A stretch of 64,000 nt of DNA, from the NCBI RefSeq assembly GCF_910592395.1, contig NC_088316.1:12526001-12590000 (forward strand), written 5' to 3'. The notes under the pieces were generated by a model. It saw nothing but the letters and a program-made list of their open reading frames with translations. It had not been told where the DNA came from and made no database searches. Source of the stretch: Lineus longissimus. Taxonomy: Eukaryota > Nemertea > Pilidiophora > Heteronemertea > Lineidae. Made by a program: the position numbers and the translations under genes. Of the stretch, positions 1 through 10,956 are shown piece by piece (positions within the stretch are counted from its first letter, which is position 1; each line of letters begins with the position of its first letter).

Positions 1-300
1 AATGTCGGAAAGCTAATAACCAATGACGACAGAGATCTTTTTAATGTCTCTGCGGAGATGAGGTTAAATAAATTTCTTTCACAAATATAGGTAAACTATC
101 ATTTTTTGCACACTTCTGACAAACTTTGCAAATAGAGTGTATGTATAACTGTAGAAAGTTGACAGTATCTGAGCTGTGTGTAAATGATTGTGAGTGTGTA
201 ATGTTAACCCTCTGATATTCCGACAATAAATCCAACACCAATCTCTCATTCCGGATGCCTCAACTTACATGACAGAGCTGCAACCTGCCAATAACATTTG

Positions 301-474
301 TACAGTAGAACCTCCCTTTAGTGTACACCTCTCTATTAAGTACGCCTTCTTTATTATGGACACTGCATTTGGTCCCAAGCTGGACATTGCCACTGAAATT
401 GAGCTCTGTAATCGGGACAACTCTCAATTAAGGACAGCACTTGTCAGTCCAAAGGATGTCTTTGAGTTGCTGTA
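301..474 (+). repeat. family A TA-flanked miniature element, decayed copy
   Basis: It begins TA-CAGTAGAACCTCCC and ends near TTGCTGTA. Inside are the family words CTCTCTATTAAG, TTGGTCCCAAGCTGG, AATTAAGGACAGCAC and TTGTCAGTCC. The TA flanks and CAGT ends resemble Tc1/mariner-type miniature elements. The right terminal repeat has decayed. There is no coding potential. Confidence 0.7.
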
Positions 475-1146
475 AAGTCTACCAATTCGATAATGACAGA
501 TTAACAAGCCAATCAAATGCCTGTGAACACAAGGTCAGAAACGTAAACAATCGTAATGTGCTTTATGGTGCTGCATAGACAAGTTCAATCGTTGTCAATT
601 TGACGGATTTGAAAAAAAATTTGAGTACCAGTAATAAATGTTTGCAAATAAGCATATGGTAAAGGGGTAAAGGGTTAAATAATTCTATATCCTTCGGCAG
701 TTGAAGAAAGTACTTGTTGTATACTGAATATAGCACAAGAAATAAACCGGATTAAATAATGTCTGGCACCCAAGATCAAAATGTTACTAAATCCGTCTTT
801 CTGGCGATATTTATAACCACTGAAAGCTCTTATGTTTATTCCGCATAATCGGGAAATCTTACTGCTGACGTATTCAAGATGGCCGCCAAGATCGCGCAAT
901 GAACAACTAGAATTATTTCTGGCAGTTTTATCTGGTTGTTTATGCAAATGAAATTGTTTATTTACACAAACTTAGATATCCACTACTTTCTACAGCACAC
1001 TTTCCTAACAGCTAGTTAGCAATGTTATATACCTATAGTATTTAGATCAATGCTTTTTCCTTGGTGCCAATTTTCAATATCCTTCTGTTGATTCACCATG
1101 AGCAAAACGGGCATTTGAAAATGTGCCTCTCAAACAAATATTGATT
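475..1146. other. no gene seen; AT-rich spacer
   Basis: Open frames here are short and lack convincing splice context. The only conspicuous word is AAGATGGCCGCCAAG near 880-900, a motif often found in dispersed repeats. Confidence 0.5.
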
Positions 1147-1450
1147 TCAAAGTCCAGGTTTGTCCATGCATATCAGATCAGACTGAAATTCATTGTCAGA
1201 GGTTGCCTGGCCTGAGGGGTCCTGTGTACAAAGTTTCAAGTTCATAGCCCTAGCGGTTAAGAAACATGAGACTGTTTTTGAAATAGGATACGACGACGGA
1301 TGATGACGACGACGACGACGACGGACACTGCGGTATTGTATAGACTCACCTAGACGGTGAGCAAACAAGTGGACTTCTGTAAATGCCACTATAAGTCTTT
1401 GCCATAGGTGGCAGCAGCAGTTTGAGGCGTGATTTAAGAACACCATCAAA
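1147..1450 (-). repeat. probable dispersed repeat ending in a GAC-rich microsatellite
   Basis: A (GAC/GAT)n tract at about 1286-1325 adjoins, on the minus strand, a unique-looking block with TTGAAACTTTGTACACAGG. Interspersed elements of marine invertebrates often have this layout. The minus-strand open frame across it (100 codons) is arginine-rich only because it crosses the microsatellite. I found no second copy in the window. Confidence 0.35.
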
Positions 1451-1921
1451 ATTTGGTGACGCTAAAATTTGGCGAACTTGCTCATTTTCACTTGGCGATA
1501 GAAAAAATATCACCTTTGCTGCCGAAATTTAATGGTTAATGTATAAGAGTTACTTTTGAGTTAGTGATAGATGGTACCTTCAAGAAAAATGTGAAAAATA
1601 TAATGCTCGGAAAGAAATTTCAGTTCACTGTACATACATGCCCAGCGCATTATCTGTCCGACCCCTGCTGCCACCTATGGAGGTAGGTTTACACCACTTG
1701 TAAACAAACACTGAGTTCGACTAGGCAATATTCCAATTTGACAAAACAACTTACCTGACAATGTGATGTGTTTGAATTCCAAATTTATCATTTTTGGATA
1801 AGAAGAAAGATCCAATCATGAAATAGACATGAAAAGAGAAAAGAAGAAGCATACATGCACATTGTTTGAAATGGATATTTACGAAGGAAGCGTTGTTTTT
1901 TCATTTTTTTAAATATTAGAC

Positions 1922-2010
1922 AACGTATCTTACCGGGACCAACCGGGAATTGAACCCAGTACCTCAGAGGTGACAAGCACTGAAGTTTCCACTGTGCCAC
2001 TCCGACAGCC
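1922..2010 (-). repeat. tRNA-derived SINE head (family H1), truncated
   Basis: On the minus strand the block reads GTCGGAGTGGCACAGTGG (A-box-like), then CACCTCTGAGG and GGTTCAATTCCCGG (B-box-like). It matches the heads of the longer copies at 9.3 and 23.6 kb. The body and tail are missing. Confidence 0.7.
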
Positions 2011-2779
2011 TGACAGATCTTGAGATGGTCCCTAAAAACTCGGTGACGTTGGCACCATCAGATATTGAGATGGTCCCCACACACTAAGCAGTAATGAACA
2101 TGTTTTTACCAAAGGAGACAGAAGCTAATTAAGCCTGTTAGTAAAAAATGCCGGGACAAGAACAAGAACAAGGAAAGACGCTTAGGGCCGATGTTGAGAT
2201 CATTATAGCTAAATCGACTACGAAAGGTCAAATGCTTGGCAAAAACTGATTATGCTGCCAACCGTAAGAGTGCTTGCCATGATAGGAATTGGGACAATTA
2301 TAGCGGAAACGAGAGTAGTTGTCAGTCCATCTGATGTAAGAAGCTGATTCAGTGGAATAGTCCAGTCTGGTCAATGTTTCTTACTCCGAGGATGAGGAGA
2401 ATGTTTTAATCAAGTTCTGCAGTGTTAAGTCTAAGGACTTAACTAAAGGAGATAACACCAAGCGCCCTCTACCCAGATGTCTTTCTTCACACACTTTTAT
2501 GCCTGGTACATGTAGCTACAAACGAAAGTGGCATTCTCTTTATTTTCCACAACTCTTGCATCTTATAACACGAAAAAGATATTGCCTGCACACCCTTTAA
2601 TAATGCACGCGCATTAAATCAATTACCTCACTGCTTTACTTGAGGCAAATTATTCCATAAGAAGAACTTCTCGACATGTTCATTATGGCGTTTTTTTGCT
2701 GCCAACACTGTTTTGTAATCCATCAACACAATGACATTGAGATACCAGAGGACATAAAGTAGACGAGATAAACATGCTG
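2011..2779. other. no gene seen
   Basis: Short frames occur on both strands. The plus strand at about 2140-2460 has an interrupted charged frame that could be decayed coding sequence, but it has no start, splice sites or recognisable domain. Confidence 0.4.
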
Positions 2780-3010
2780 TGCTAAATCGCAGCAAAAACA
2801 AGCGATTTATGCAACCTGCGATTATAATCGCTGTTACGTGCAATAAGAAGATCACTTGTCTGCGGGTAATTGCTGGTTTGTTATTTATCGCCGCTCACTG
2901 CAATTACTGATTCTCGCCACATCTGCGACGACCATTGCAAACAAGCGATTATAGTCGCATGTGATTTATATCACAGACAGCTGCAATTTGAATCACTTGT
3001 TCGCGGGTAG
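2780..3010. repeat. AATCGC/GCGATT-dense repeat
   Basis: The block is packed with GCGATT and AATCGC/AATTGC words in both orientations, for example AAGCGATTATAGTCGC, CTGCGATTATAATCGC and ATCACTTGTCTGCGGG. A similar block lies at 35310-35525. The mirrored short words suggest a foldback-type element with degenerate internal repeats. Confidence 0.45.
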
Positions 3011-3102
3011 CACCAAAATACAACATGTCGGAGTCCCACAAAAGCACTGAAAAATGAGTCTTGGGAGAAAATACCAGACTGGCAATAAGGATATAGTTTG
3101 AC

Positions 3103-3335
3103 TTAAAGGGATACACCATTTGTAATTACTGGTGGTCCAGGAAAAAAAGCAGTTATAGACAATGGTGTAGTGCAGTTTCTATGCACACAAATTAGTTGAA
3201 ACTTGGTAATAATAGTATTTGTACATCTGCATACAAAACGTCATAGTTGAAGTTTATATACAGTACATATTTACACAATTTGATATCTTTAAATTCAATT
3301 AATAAATTTCAAATATTTCAGGAACAGCATCAACC
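3103..3335 (+). repeat. family B dispersed element (~230 bp)
   Basis: It starts near ACTTAAAGGGATACACC and contains TTACTGGTGGTCCAGGAAAA, GTAGTGCAGTT, TTGAAACTTGGTA and TACACAATTTGA. These align in order with 22843-23087 and, less closely, with copies at 11.3, 45.1, 46.3 and 56.0 kb. It has no coding potential. Confidence 0.65.
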
Positions 3336-4045
3336 TTTATGGGGTTTATATTAAGAACATGTTTGTTGTATGCACCAGAATGCATATAATGATTCTAGAA
3401 ACATTTTCATGTTGCAAGCCGCCTTTACACAGGATCACTGAACATTCCAATAGTGCAAGCCCTGCATTAACTCGCAGACCCCCCCCCTCCACACTTAAGA
3501 ATCAAATTAGCAAATTTTGAGCAAGGACAGATTGCCTCAGTTGATCAATTTGTCAGCACATTTTAATTGCATTAACTGTTAATCAATTTATGAGGTTTAC
3601 TACAGAGGAATGTTTTAATCACAATTTGATGCTAATTTGAAATCGTTCTGTGGCTTCAGAGGAATTTAATGTGATTGTTAAATTACGTTTAACAATGTTG
3701 TTAGAATGGTTCTTTAATTTGGAGCTTCAGATGCTTGGTTTTAAACAAGACTGCTCCGCACAGACTGAAAATGCACACTAAAACCTGACACGACAGCTGA
3801 GGTGTTTGGCAATGATTTAAGGTCTACTCAAGCAGTCTTGATTTGACAACCAAGGGCCTACAGCAAGGTATTAATTTCCAGTCTAAAAGGGCTAAAAGTA
3901 TTATTTGCCATCAAATTTAAACCTCTTAGTCCTTGGTTGCGACATCAAGGTCTGCTGCAATCAATACGGCCTTGTAGAATAATGCCTGAATTAACAGTCT
4001 GCATGACCTCGGCAAACAATCTTGCCCAACAGAAGCCTGAAAAAG
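3336..4045. other. gene flank or intron; possible terminal exon
   Basis: This is mostly AT-rich spacer with a C-run at about 3480. On the minus strand an acceptor-like GAGCTTTTTCAG ends at 4037. It is followed by an open frame from 4036 to a stop codon (37 codons in phase 0), which could be a last exon of the gene to the right. A second frame is also open there, so no exon is asserted. Confidence 0.25.
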
Positions 4046-4384
4046 CTCATTGTGTAGCACAGTCAGCTCATTGTGTACCACAATCAGCTCGTTGTGTACC
4101 ACAATCAGCTCGTCGTGTACCACAATCAGCTCGTTGTGTACCATAATCAGCTCGTAGTGTACCACAATCAGCTCGTAGTGTACCATAATCAGATCATAGT
4201 GTACCACAATCAGCTCATAGTGTACCACAATCAGCTCATAGTGTACCATAATCAGTTCATAGTGTACCACAATCAGCTCATAGTGTACCATAATCAGTTC
4301 ATAGTGTACCATAATCAGCTCATTGTGTACCACAATCAGCTCATAGTGTACCATAATCAGCTCATTGTGTACCAAAATCAGCAC
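4046..4384. repeat. 21-bp minisatellite, about 16 units
   Basis: The unit is close to GTGTACCACAATCAGCTCAT, with CAC/CAT and CTCA/TTCA variants. The period is 21 bp, a multiple of three, so both strands stay open: a YHNQL(V/I)V heptad on plus and a VHYELI(V/M) heptad on minus. These frames are by-products of the array and are not annotated as genes. Confidence 0.9.
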
Positions 4385-4989
4385 AAGTACTAGCCTGTGT
4401 GTTTTTTGGTTTCGTAAATGGTATTTGAGAGAGAGCAATCACATGATTCAATGCGTCAAATAGCATAGTGCTGTCATCCAACCAACCTCACGGTAGGCTA
4501 TGTTGGCAATGGAACTAGCTAATTCAAGGATTAAAGCAATCAGAGTAAGATGACTTACCCAAGGTCACAGGTGATGTATCAATGCTGGGCACCTAACTGG
4601 AATGTTAAACTGGACTCAAAATGGACACATCAACCATTAGAACACTTTCTCTTTCGCCTTCTCCCTGTTCAATCTGCGCTTGTAGACAGTGCCATCAATG
4701 AGGGAAATGATATGATACATTTTGCAGAGCTACTTAACTGGCTCCACAAAGGTCTACATAAATATTTTCTAAGAGTTTCACTCTTCACAATATCACCTTG
4801 TCTCCCCCTGATTCAGCATGTAAACTTCAAAACTGACTCATTTGTTTGATTCCCAGGCAGGTGTTACTAAGTTAACTTGTGTGCAGGTGCTAATAAGCTG
4901 CCCCCACCCTCCCCCAGCGGGCTCATTGAGTGCACCAGACTCGATAATAGAGGGAAAATTAAGTTTCCATACATCATTATTCAAAATTC
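4385..4989. other. no gene seen
   Basis: A 99-codon plus-strand frame (4550-4849) has no splice context or recognisable motif. Nothing else stands out. Confidence 0.4.
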
Positions 4990-5284
4990 TTAAAGGGACA
5001 ACTTGGGCATGAGATATGTTGGTTTTTCATACAAAAATTAATTCCAGCAGCGCCACGACATCTCCAGAGGAGATAAAAAATGCGCTTGAACTTGTATAAA
5101 CCAAAGGCCAGCCTGAAGTTCACAAGCCATGTCCACTGCCTAGCAAGATCACTCTGGCGAACAATGGCGAAAATCATTATCTGAGATCAGCATAAGTGTG
5201 ATACCGCATGTGGCGGCACACAGTGGCAAGCAGGGGTATTATCCTCTCGGCCAGGTCATTTCTCCACCCACGTTGTCCCTTTAA
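4990..5284 (-). repeat. family C TTAA-flanked miniature element
   Basis: TTAA at both edges (4990-4993, 5281-5284) flanks inverted termini AGGGACAACTTGGGC / CGTTGTCCCT. The interior is the reverse complement of copies at 30334 and 49149, including the block around GAGAAGTTGCGG. Duplicated TTAA is the target-site signature of piggyBac-type elements. No transposase is present, so the copy is non-autonomous. Confidence 0.8.
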
Positions 5285-6797
5285 CGGCTCAGTCAACTGG
5301 TGAGTGTACACAACACCGTGTAATGCTTTGTTCATGCACTGACGATGCTATGAGATTTTTATAGGCACTAAATTAGCTCTATTCAGACCTAACCAACAAC
5401 TAAGATGGATTTCTAACTTGCAAATGATATTTCTCAAGCAAGGGTCTTACAACTATGAATATAACTCTCCTTTACTGGATTAGGGCCATTTTGAGAAAAT
5501 TTAGCGAGCTGCCCCTTTGCGATGTCATAGAATCAGCAGCAACTGGGCAAAAGTACATCACAGCTATCCATCTAATCGAAAACACTCATCAAGAGAGACT
5601 TTATGGGTGCCAGTCGATAGTCTAGTCTAGCCAGTCTGGTTGTAGACCAGTTTATTCAAGAAATTGCTCACAGAATCCACATGGGAGGCCAATGGAATAG
5701 AGGCCTCTTTGTTCCTCTCATCAAATAGTAAATAAATATTGGTGATTTGTAAATGTTTAGGTCACTCATAGTTGGTATTTACAATCTGGCAATGATGTCC
5801 AGATGGAAGAGGAAACGTTGAGAACCACAGTACTGCCATCTATAAGAACTAATGACGAAACTAACATACTGAGGCAAGAGAGACAAGGCAATCTGATGTA
5901 GCCTAATTCACTTCGGATCCAGATCACAAAACTACATGGAATTACTTTCACATCCTCCTCATGGTCAATAGAAAGTTTGTGAAAAGCTTTATACGGCCAG
6001 AAGCCATCACTTCCAAAATCATCCAGTAAAAATCCACATCTTCTAATCCCAGGGGGCCATTCCTAATGACATGTAGAGCATTCTTATCAAACTATGCCTG
6101 ATAATGACCCACGCAGAGCAAATAGACCCCGTCTTTCAGTCAAGCCCCATAATAGGTGAAGATATCACCACCCTGTGAGGGCCCCATACTTTTTAACTCC
6201 ACATCATTCTTACTGTAGAGGGCCAGACTTTAATCATATTTCCCCAAACTCGAGTTGCAAGAGGTCCATAAATACCACTATAAAAGGGTTATGCTTGAGA
6301 TTGTACTTCAGTAATATGGGTGAGGGATGACAAATTTTCCAACAAAAGTGGTTGGGGATTTGAGACAGTTGTACCCATTGGAGGGTGTCTATCGGAAACT
6401 CAGGCTACAAGGATGCTCAACACTGCCCCCATGGGCCGACTCCCCCCTCAGCAAATTTGAGGGGGGGCCAGCGCTCCTACCAATAATTATAAAGAGACGT
6501 TCGACTTACTTGAGAAAAGCCAATCTAAATATGAGATTGTCATCCTTCCTGTTGTCTATGAATATAATCCTCAAATCTGATATTGAACAGTAAAAGTCAA
6601 GTGCCTCAAAGCAAGTGTTCCGAACTCCAGTTGTAGTTTAACACAGCACCTCAAGCAAGAAAGTAACTCACAGTGACTTAGTCAAAATGATGTCACTTCC
6701 TTCGAAGAAAACAAGTCAGCCTTCCTACATGTAATAGAGACCCACAAGTCTTCCTATTGAAAATATATGATATCATCGTTATAGAAGTATATCATAC
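5285..6797. other. probable intron or 3' flank; no certain exon
   Basis: On the minus strand a 67-nt candidate exon lies at about 6583-6517: an acceptor TTCAATATCAG, a frame beginning LRIIFIDNRKDDNL, and a GTAAGT donor. Its phase does not match the exon ending at 6798, so it is not called. The rest holds short unsupported frames. Confidence 0.35.
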
Positions 6798-6901
6798 AGA
6801 ACAGTTCCAAAGTAGCTTGGGTGGGTGGTCGCAGAGTTTATTTAACTCTCTTGCATGTTTTTCTTCTGCCAAAGACAGCATGATGGACACATTTTCTTCC
6901 A
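6798..6901 (-). CDS. exon 5 of serine-rich gene (last exon found)
   Basis: The 104-nt exon is preceded by a very strong polypyrimidine tract (CCTGTCCTTCCTTCCCCAG, AG at 6903-6902) and followed by GTATGA as donor. It enters in phase 1, which is the phase left by the 37-nt microexon, and leaves in phase 0. It encodes EENVSIMLSLAEEKHAREL and then NKLCDHPPKLLWNCS, a charged, probably helical segment unlike the serine-rich body. An in-frame stop lies one codon beyond the donor, so splicing onward (or a 3' end within two codons) is required. The donor is only moderate. I recognise no domain. Both neighbours of the junction fitting in phase is the best support; expression is unproven. Confidence 0.55.
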
Positions 6902-7511
6902 CTGGGGAAGGAAGGACAGGAGGCAAACAGCAGGGGAGGAGGACAAGATATTTCACATTTAAACCTTCTGCCCAAACACTTCTGAGGGGCACGACCTAAA
7001 TAAAAGATTGTGGAATTTCCAAACACGGTTCCCATAGATTGTTCACTTCAGACCTACAGCCAGTATTTCTCTGACAGAAGAAACGTTACGTACATTACAA
7101 TAGGAATGAATAGAAACTTATAGTATATCTTCTGAGTATCAAATGTATTTATCTGTCAGAAGAAACGTAACGTACATTACAATAGGAATGAATAGAAACT
7201 TATAGTATATCTTCTTAGCATCAAATGTATTTCTCGGACAGAAGAAATGTAATGTATCTTACAATAATAATGAAAGGGAGCTTAAAGTATATCTTCTTAG
7301 CATAAATTTGTTTCTCAATAATGAGGGAGGACATGCAAATCCCAATACATACTGACCGTCAATTTCAATCCGAAAACACTTCCTATTGGCACTATTCCTT
7401 TTTGTATCAAAAATTCCATTGACTAAATTAGAGTTGTCGAGATTTAGAGCTGAATCTAAGCAAGTTTAAGTAAAGTTACAATAAATCGATAAATCGATAA
7501 ATCGTTCCTAC
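6902..7511 (-). other. intron 4
   Basis: The donor is GTAGGA at 7511-7506 and the acceptor CAG ends at 6902. The intron is 610 bp. It is largely filled by the 83-bp tandem repeat at 7064-7312. Confidence 0.5.
7064..7312. repeat. 83-bp tandem repeat, about 3 units
   Basis: Units start near 7064, 7146 and 7229. Each begins TATTTCTCTGACAGAAGAAA and runs through ACGTACATTACAATAGGAAT and TATAGTATATCTTCT. The first two are nearly identical; the third is diverged and truncated. Confidence 0.85.
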
Positions 7512-7548
7512 CTGGAATTTCTTGTTCCGACTTCCATGTACCTGCATC
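7512..7548 (-). CDS. exon 4, 37-nt microexon
   Basis: The exon lies between a textbook acceptor (TTTGTTTCCTCATTCCAG) and a CAG|GTAGGA donor. It enters in phase 0, the phase in which the giant exon ends. It encodes DAGTWKSEQEIP plus one base of a valine codon that is completed by the first two bases of exon 5. At 37 nt (not a multiple of three), skipping it would shift the frame between exon 3 and exon 5, so it should be constitutive if exon 5 is used. No domain can be assigned to twelve residues. Confidence rests on two good splice sites and phase agreement on both sides. Confidence 0.55.
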
Positions 7549-7762
7549 CTGGAATGAGGAAACAAACATACGTTCAGCTTTTTACACTCTATTTCTAAAT
7601 ATTTGGTCACGAAGATATTCAACCTCTTACATTTACATTCTATTTCTATATTCAATATTGGTCACAGACTATTCACCACAAAATGGCACTCTTGATTTTC
7701 AGCACAGAAATTTAAACATTCGAACAAAATATTTTATTTCATCACAAACTTTGAAGTCCAAT

Positions 7763-7943
7763 GTACTGAGGCGCCTCTCTATTAAGGACACCCTCGGACT
7801 GACAAGTGCTGTCCTAAATAGAGGTCTCCTGATTACAGGGGTCAATTTGAATGGAAGTGTCAAGTGTGGGACCAAAATCAGAGTCCTTAGTGGTGAGGGT
7901 GTACTGCTAACAGAGGTGTCTGTTAAAAGAGGTTCCACTGCTA
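7763..7943 (-). repeat. family A miniature element
   Basis: The copy is inverted relative to that at 301. It runs CCTCTCTATTAAGGACACCC, GGACTGACAAGTGCTGTCC, GGGACCAAAATCAGAGTCC and ends GAGGTTCCACTG. It lies inside intron 3 of the serine-rich gene. No coding function. Confidence 0.8.
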
Positions 7944-8203
7944 AGTCGTTCTGCGTGCAGTGAATTTTTTCTATAGAAATGTACATGGTCTGCAGTATAG
8001 ACAATCCCAGTCATTTGTAACAAGTTATAGTTTTATTGAACAGTAATTACCAAACATTATCATTATCCCAACCATCAGACAGGTAGCCACATCAAAGTCA
8101 TGTACTTCAAGCTAATCAGAGAATTAATTGATTTCATGAATGAAGGCTGTTGCACTGAAGTATATAATGTACACACTAGAGAAGTAGGCCCAAGCAACAG
8201 TAC

Positions 8204-8327
8204 AAAGTAAGGTAGAACAGGGTACTTGTAGCCCCTGTCTATGATATTGATTGATATCCCCATGCATCAAACAATGCAGGGGCTACAAATAAACCAGGAC
8301 TACAATTACCCCATTCTACCTTATTTC
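8204..8327. repeat. foldback (~124 bp)
   Basis: AAGTAAGGTAGAACAGGG and TTGTAGCCCCTG on the left are mirrored by CAGGGGCTACAA and CCCCATTCTACCTTATTT on the right, around a ~40-nt centre. It is an isolated hairpin-forming element within intron 3. Confidence 0.7.
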
Positions 8328-9292
8328 AGCCCAGATAGTTTTCTTCTTCTTCAGCGCTTGTTGTGCACTTGGAAGTGTTACACTTCGGGAAGTGTTCCCT
8401 TTTGTTATTCCCTATGGAGCCCTATGGAGGTTCCTTGTATCTGGTTTCCTTGGCAGGGCAGGCAAAAGATCTCACCAAGTGAAAAACATGAGTAGCTTGT
8501 GATGGAGTCTACCTCTGGCCAAAGTCAGAGTCTATAGGCAAAAAAGTCAGAGTCTACAGGCAAATACAGCCAATTGGCACATAAATCGTAGCGGCTCATC
8601 CTGCCTTTATAGATTAGACCGAGAACGGGAAAGAAAACGATAGATAACGCATTGCCTGTTGTCAGAAATGAAATGAAGCAGTATGTTTATAATGCCTGGT
8701 ATGCCTTAAAACAACAATACAAAACAATCAGTTTGACTTGATGCCGTCAACCAGAGAAATAACCCCATCGTTCTTGTTCTCGGATCAAAATCTTAACCTC
8801 TCTATTAAGTAAATGCCTGGGAATATTAGGCAGGGAAGAGTTTTTGAGAAAGGTATTGAACGGTTGGGTTGACTGTTTTTCACGAAGATCTCTTCAAGGC
8901 TGATGGACTTTTCTTCACCCTGAAATAGAATCTGCTGTTCACCTTTCTTATCAGAGGGCAACATTTCACTTTGGATGCTGGTAAACCTCTCCATCAATCA
9001 ATGAATTTACCAACAAGGGGGATGAACTATCACAAACAAGCCAAGAAGTTTATCACCAGAAGAGATATGGTCATCATATTCTGCCTCCGAACCCCCTCCC
9101 CCCCAGAAACTGGAGACTTACACACCATCTTCACCTGTCCTCAAGTTTGAATTGCGTTGACAGATGAACACAAAAATATATGGTATACGGCCACGAAAAA
9201 ATATGAAATTGTTATCGCAAAATAAAAAGGCTTGGAAGATTTCCTGGTTTACAATAAATCTGTTGGAGAAGAGAGGAAATACAGTCAAGTCG
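8328..9292. other. intron 3 segment, no exon seen
   Basis: It contains a short dispersed word TTCTTCAGCGCTTGTTGTGC near 8345, which recurs at 23.1, 27.8 and 59.2 kb, and the fragment AACCTCTCTATTAAGTA near 8796, which looks like a family A relic. Confidence 0.4.
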
Positions 9293-9516
9293 TCTGTCGG
9301 AGTGGCACAGTGGGCCCATCAGCCCCTGTCACCTCTGAAGCCCCGAGTTCGATTCCCGGTCTGTCCCGGAACACTCATGTGATAGAGAGGGACGTGACTC
9401 TTTTCGACAGCGTAAGTTTCCTCCGGGGTCTCCGGTTTCCTCCTACTTACACTGCGATATTTTTTATAGAGCTAATAATGTCCTTGTTGACGCTCAGCTC
9501 TTAACTCAATATTTTT
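9293..9516 (+). repeat. SINE family H1, near full length
   Basis: The tRNA-like head is GTCGGAGTGGCACAGTGG, CACCTCTGAAG, GAGTTCGATTCCCGG (A- and B-box-like). The body, GTTTCCTCCGGGGTCTCCGG, and tail region, TGTCCTTGTTGACGCTCAGC, are shared with the copy at 23.6 kb. Such elements are RNA polymerase III retroposons and depend on a LINE in trans. Confidence 0.8.
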
Positions 9517-9655
9517 CATACGTTCAAATTCAATCCATGCCAGCAGAGAAACGATCGAGGCCCACGGTATAGAACTGCGGCCAGTGATGCCATCTGTACA
9601 GGAATTCTCAAAGCAACCATCCAACCCATAGAGCCAGCAAGTGGAGGTACCTGGC

Positions 9656-9870
9656 TGATTACTTATTTGTTATTCCTTATTCCTAATTCTACTTATTCCC
9701 GCTCCTCGGACGGTTATGGTTGGGGTTAGCATAGCCTTTATTACCAATAATAACTGCATTTAGCACTCACTAATGAATTACTGACTTGGCGGTCACATTT
9801 GGAACACTAAGGAATAAAGTAATTTACTTCATACTTGAGAATCAGGAATAAGGAATAAGAAATAAGAAAC
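9656..9870. repeat. small inverted-repeat element (~215 bp)
   Basis: TTATTTGTTATTCCTTATTC at about 9663 is mirrored by GAATAAGGAATAAGAAATAA ending near 9866, giving arms of about 30 bp. No coding sequence. Only this copy was seen in the window. Confidence 0.65.
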
Positions 9871-10956
9871 TAACTTCAGGCTGGTGTATTAGCTCGTGAA
9901 GCACGGCCGTTAGCTAGGTAATTTTTACTTGTGGAGAAATCCCTCGGTCTTGTTACTATGAATAGCCTGCCGACCACCGCGCCAACGGCGGGTTGAGTAA
10001 CCAAAGTGGCTTGGTATATAATAAGGAATACGACCAGGAGACCCGGGCTCGCGATTTTCAAAGTTGGTCAAGCAAATCTCCTGCTACACCATCGACGAGC
10101 CGTGTAGTTGGTTCCACATTGTAGCATACACCACCAAGATGAGAAATTACCATATAATTTTCCCTTTTCATCATTCTGTTTACGTTTATAAAGCCTTGCT
10201 AGTTTCTATTCTTGGTTCATAAGAGTATCTCAATATGGGTTCTTCGTAACCATGTACGAATTCTTGGCATATGAACCGATCTTACCTGTTTTAAACTGAT
10301 TTTCCGGCGAAATATCGAAGAAACTCGCACGGGATTTGGCGCATCAGCAAATTTCTCCGCCAGTTGACGAAGTATCCAAAAACTGATTACGCAGTAACCA
10401 TTCCTGGAACATGACCTAATTATTATTCACTTCCGATTTGGGTCCCTCCCTTTTATTATCATAATCGACGCGTTCAAAGTTGGTCAAGGGAAATTACTTC
10501 ATAAATCATGCAAATTACCACGAAGGCGTCATATTTGCAGATCAACCAATCAGATCGGAGATTCCACAGGAGTCATGTGATCAAATAAATTGTTAAGGCA
10601 CATTGTTGTCTAACGGCCGTGGAAGGTGAAGAACCAGCAAGTTTAGGTAGACAAACTTCCAACAGATGGAAGCACTGTTGGCTTAGAAGCGATTTGAAGG
10701 GGAGATGACTTTCAACCCGCCCACTGAGTTGTTCAGTGAATGAAAATAGATCTTATGTACACAACTTAACTTTGTTACTATAGATTCCCATTGCCCCCCC
10801 CCCCCCGCAAGGTTTATATGATCCTCACATCAGGTTCTTGCAATGAAGAATGCCAATGTCCATGTGGCTGATGATGACTCTTTGGAAGCAACTGAACTCC
10901 TTATTTCATCATACTCACCAGCACAAAAACCAAATCGCAGAATGAAAATTTGAATT
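9871..10956. other. intron 3 segment, no exon seen
   Basis: It is mixed-composition sequence with a 13-base C-run at 10794-10806. A 61-codon minus-strand frame at 9876-10061 starts with a hydrophobic stretch but has no supporting context. Confidence 0.4.
10794..10806. repeat. poly-C tract
   Basis: This is an uninterrupted run of 13 C. Its length may be an assembly estimate. Confidence 0.9.

Noticed and set aside
4073-4393. 106-codon plus-strand frame of YHNQL repeats
   Set aside because: It arises wholly from the 21-bp minisatellite, and the opposite strand is equally open.
8785-8997. Minus-strand frame with an acceptor-like GATTCTATTTCAG and GEEKSISLEEIFVKNSQPNR
   Set aside because: No good donor follows, and the microexon at 7548 already fits the phase of exon 3.
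9876-10061. Secreted-protein-like minus-strand frame
   Set aside because: It has a hydrophobic start only; there is no conservation, splice or promoter evidence, and it sits in a repeat-rich intron.
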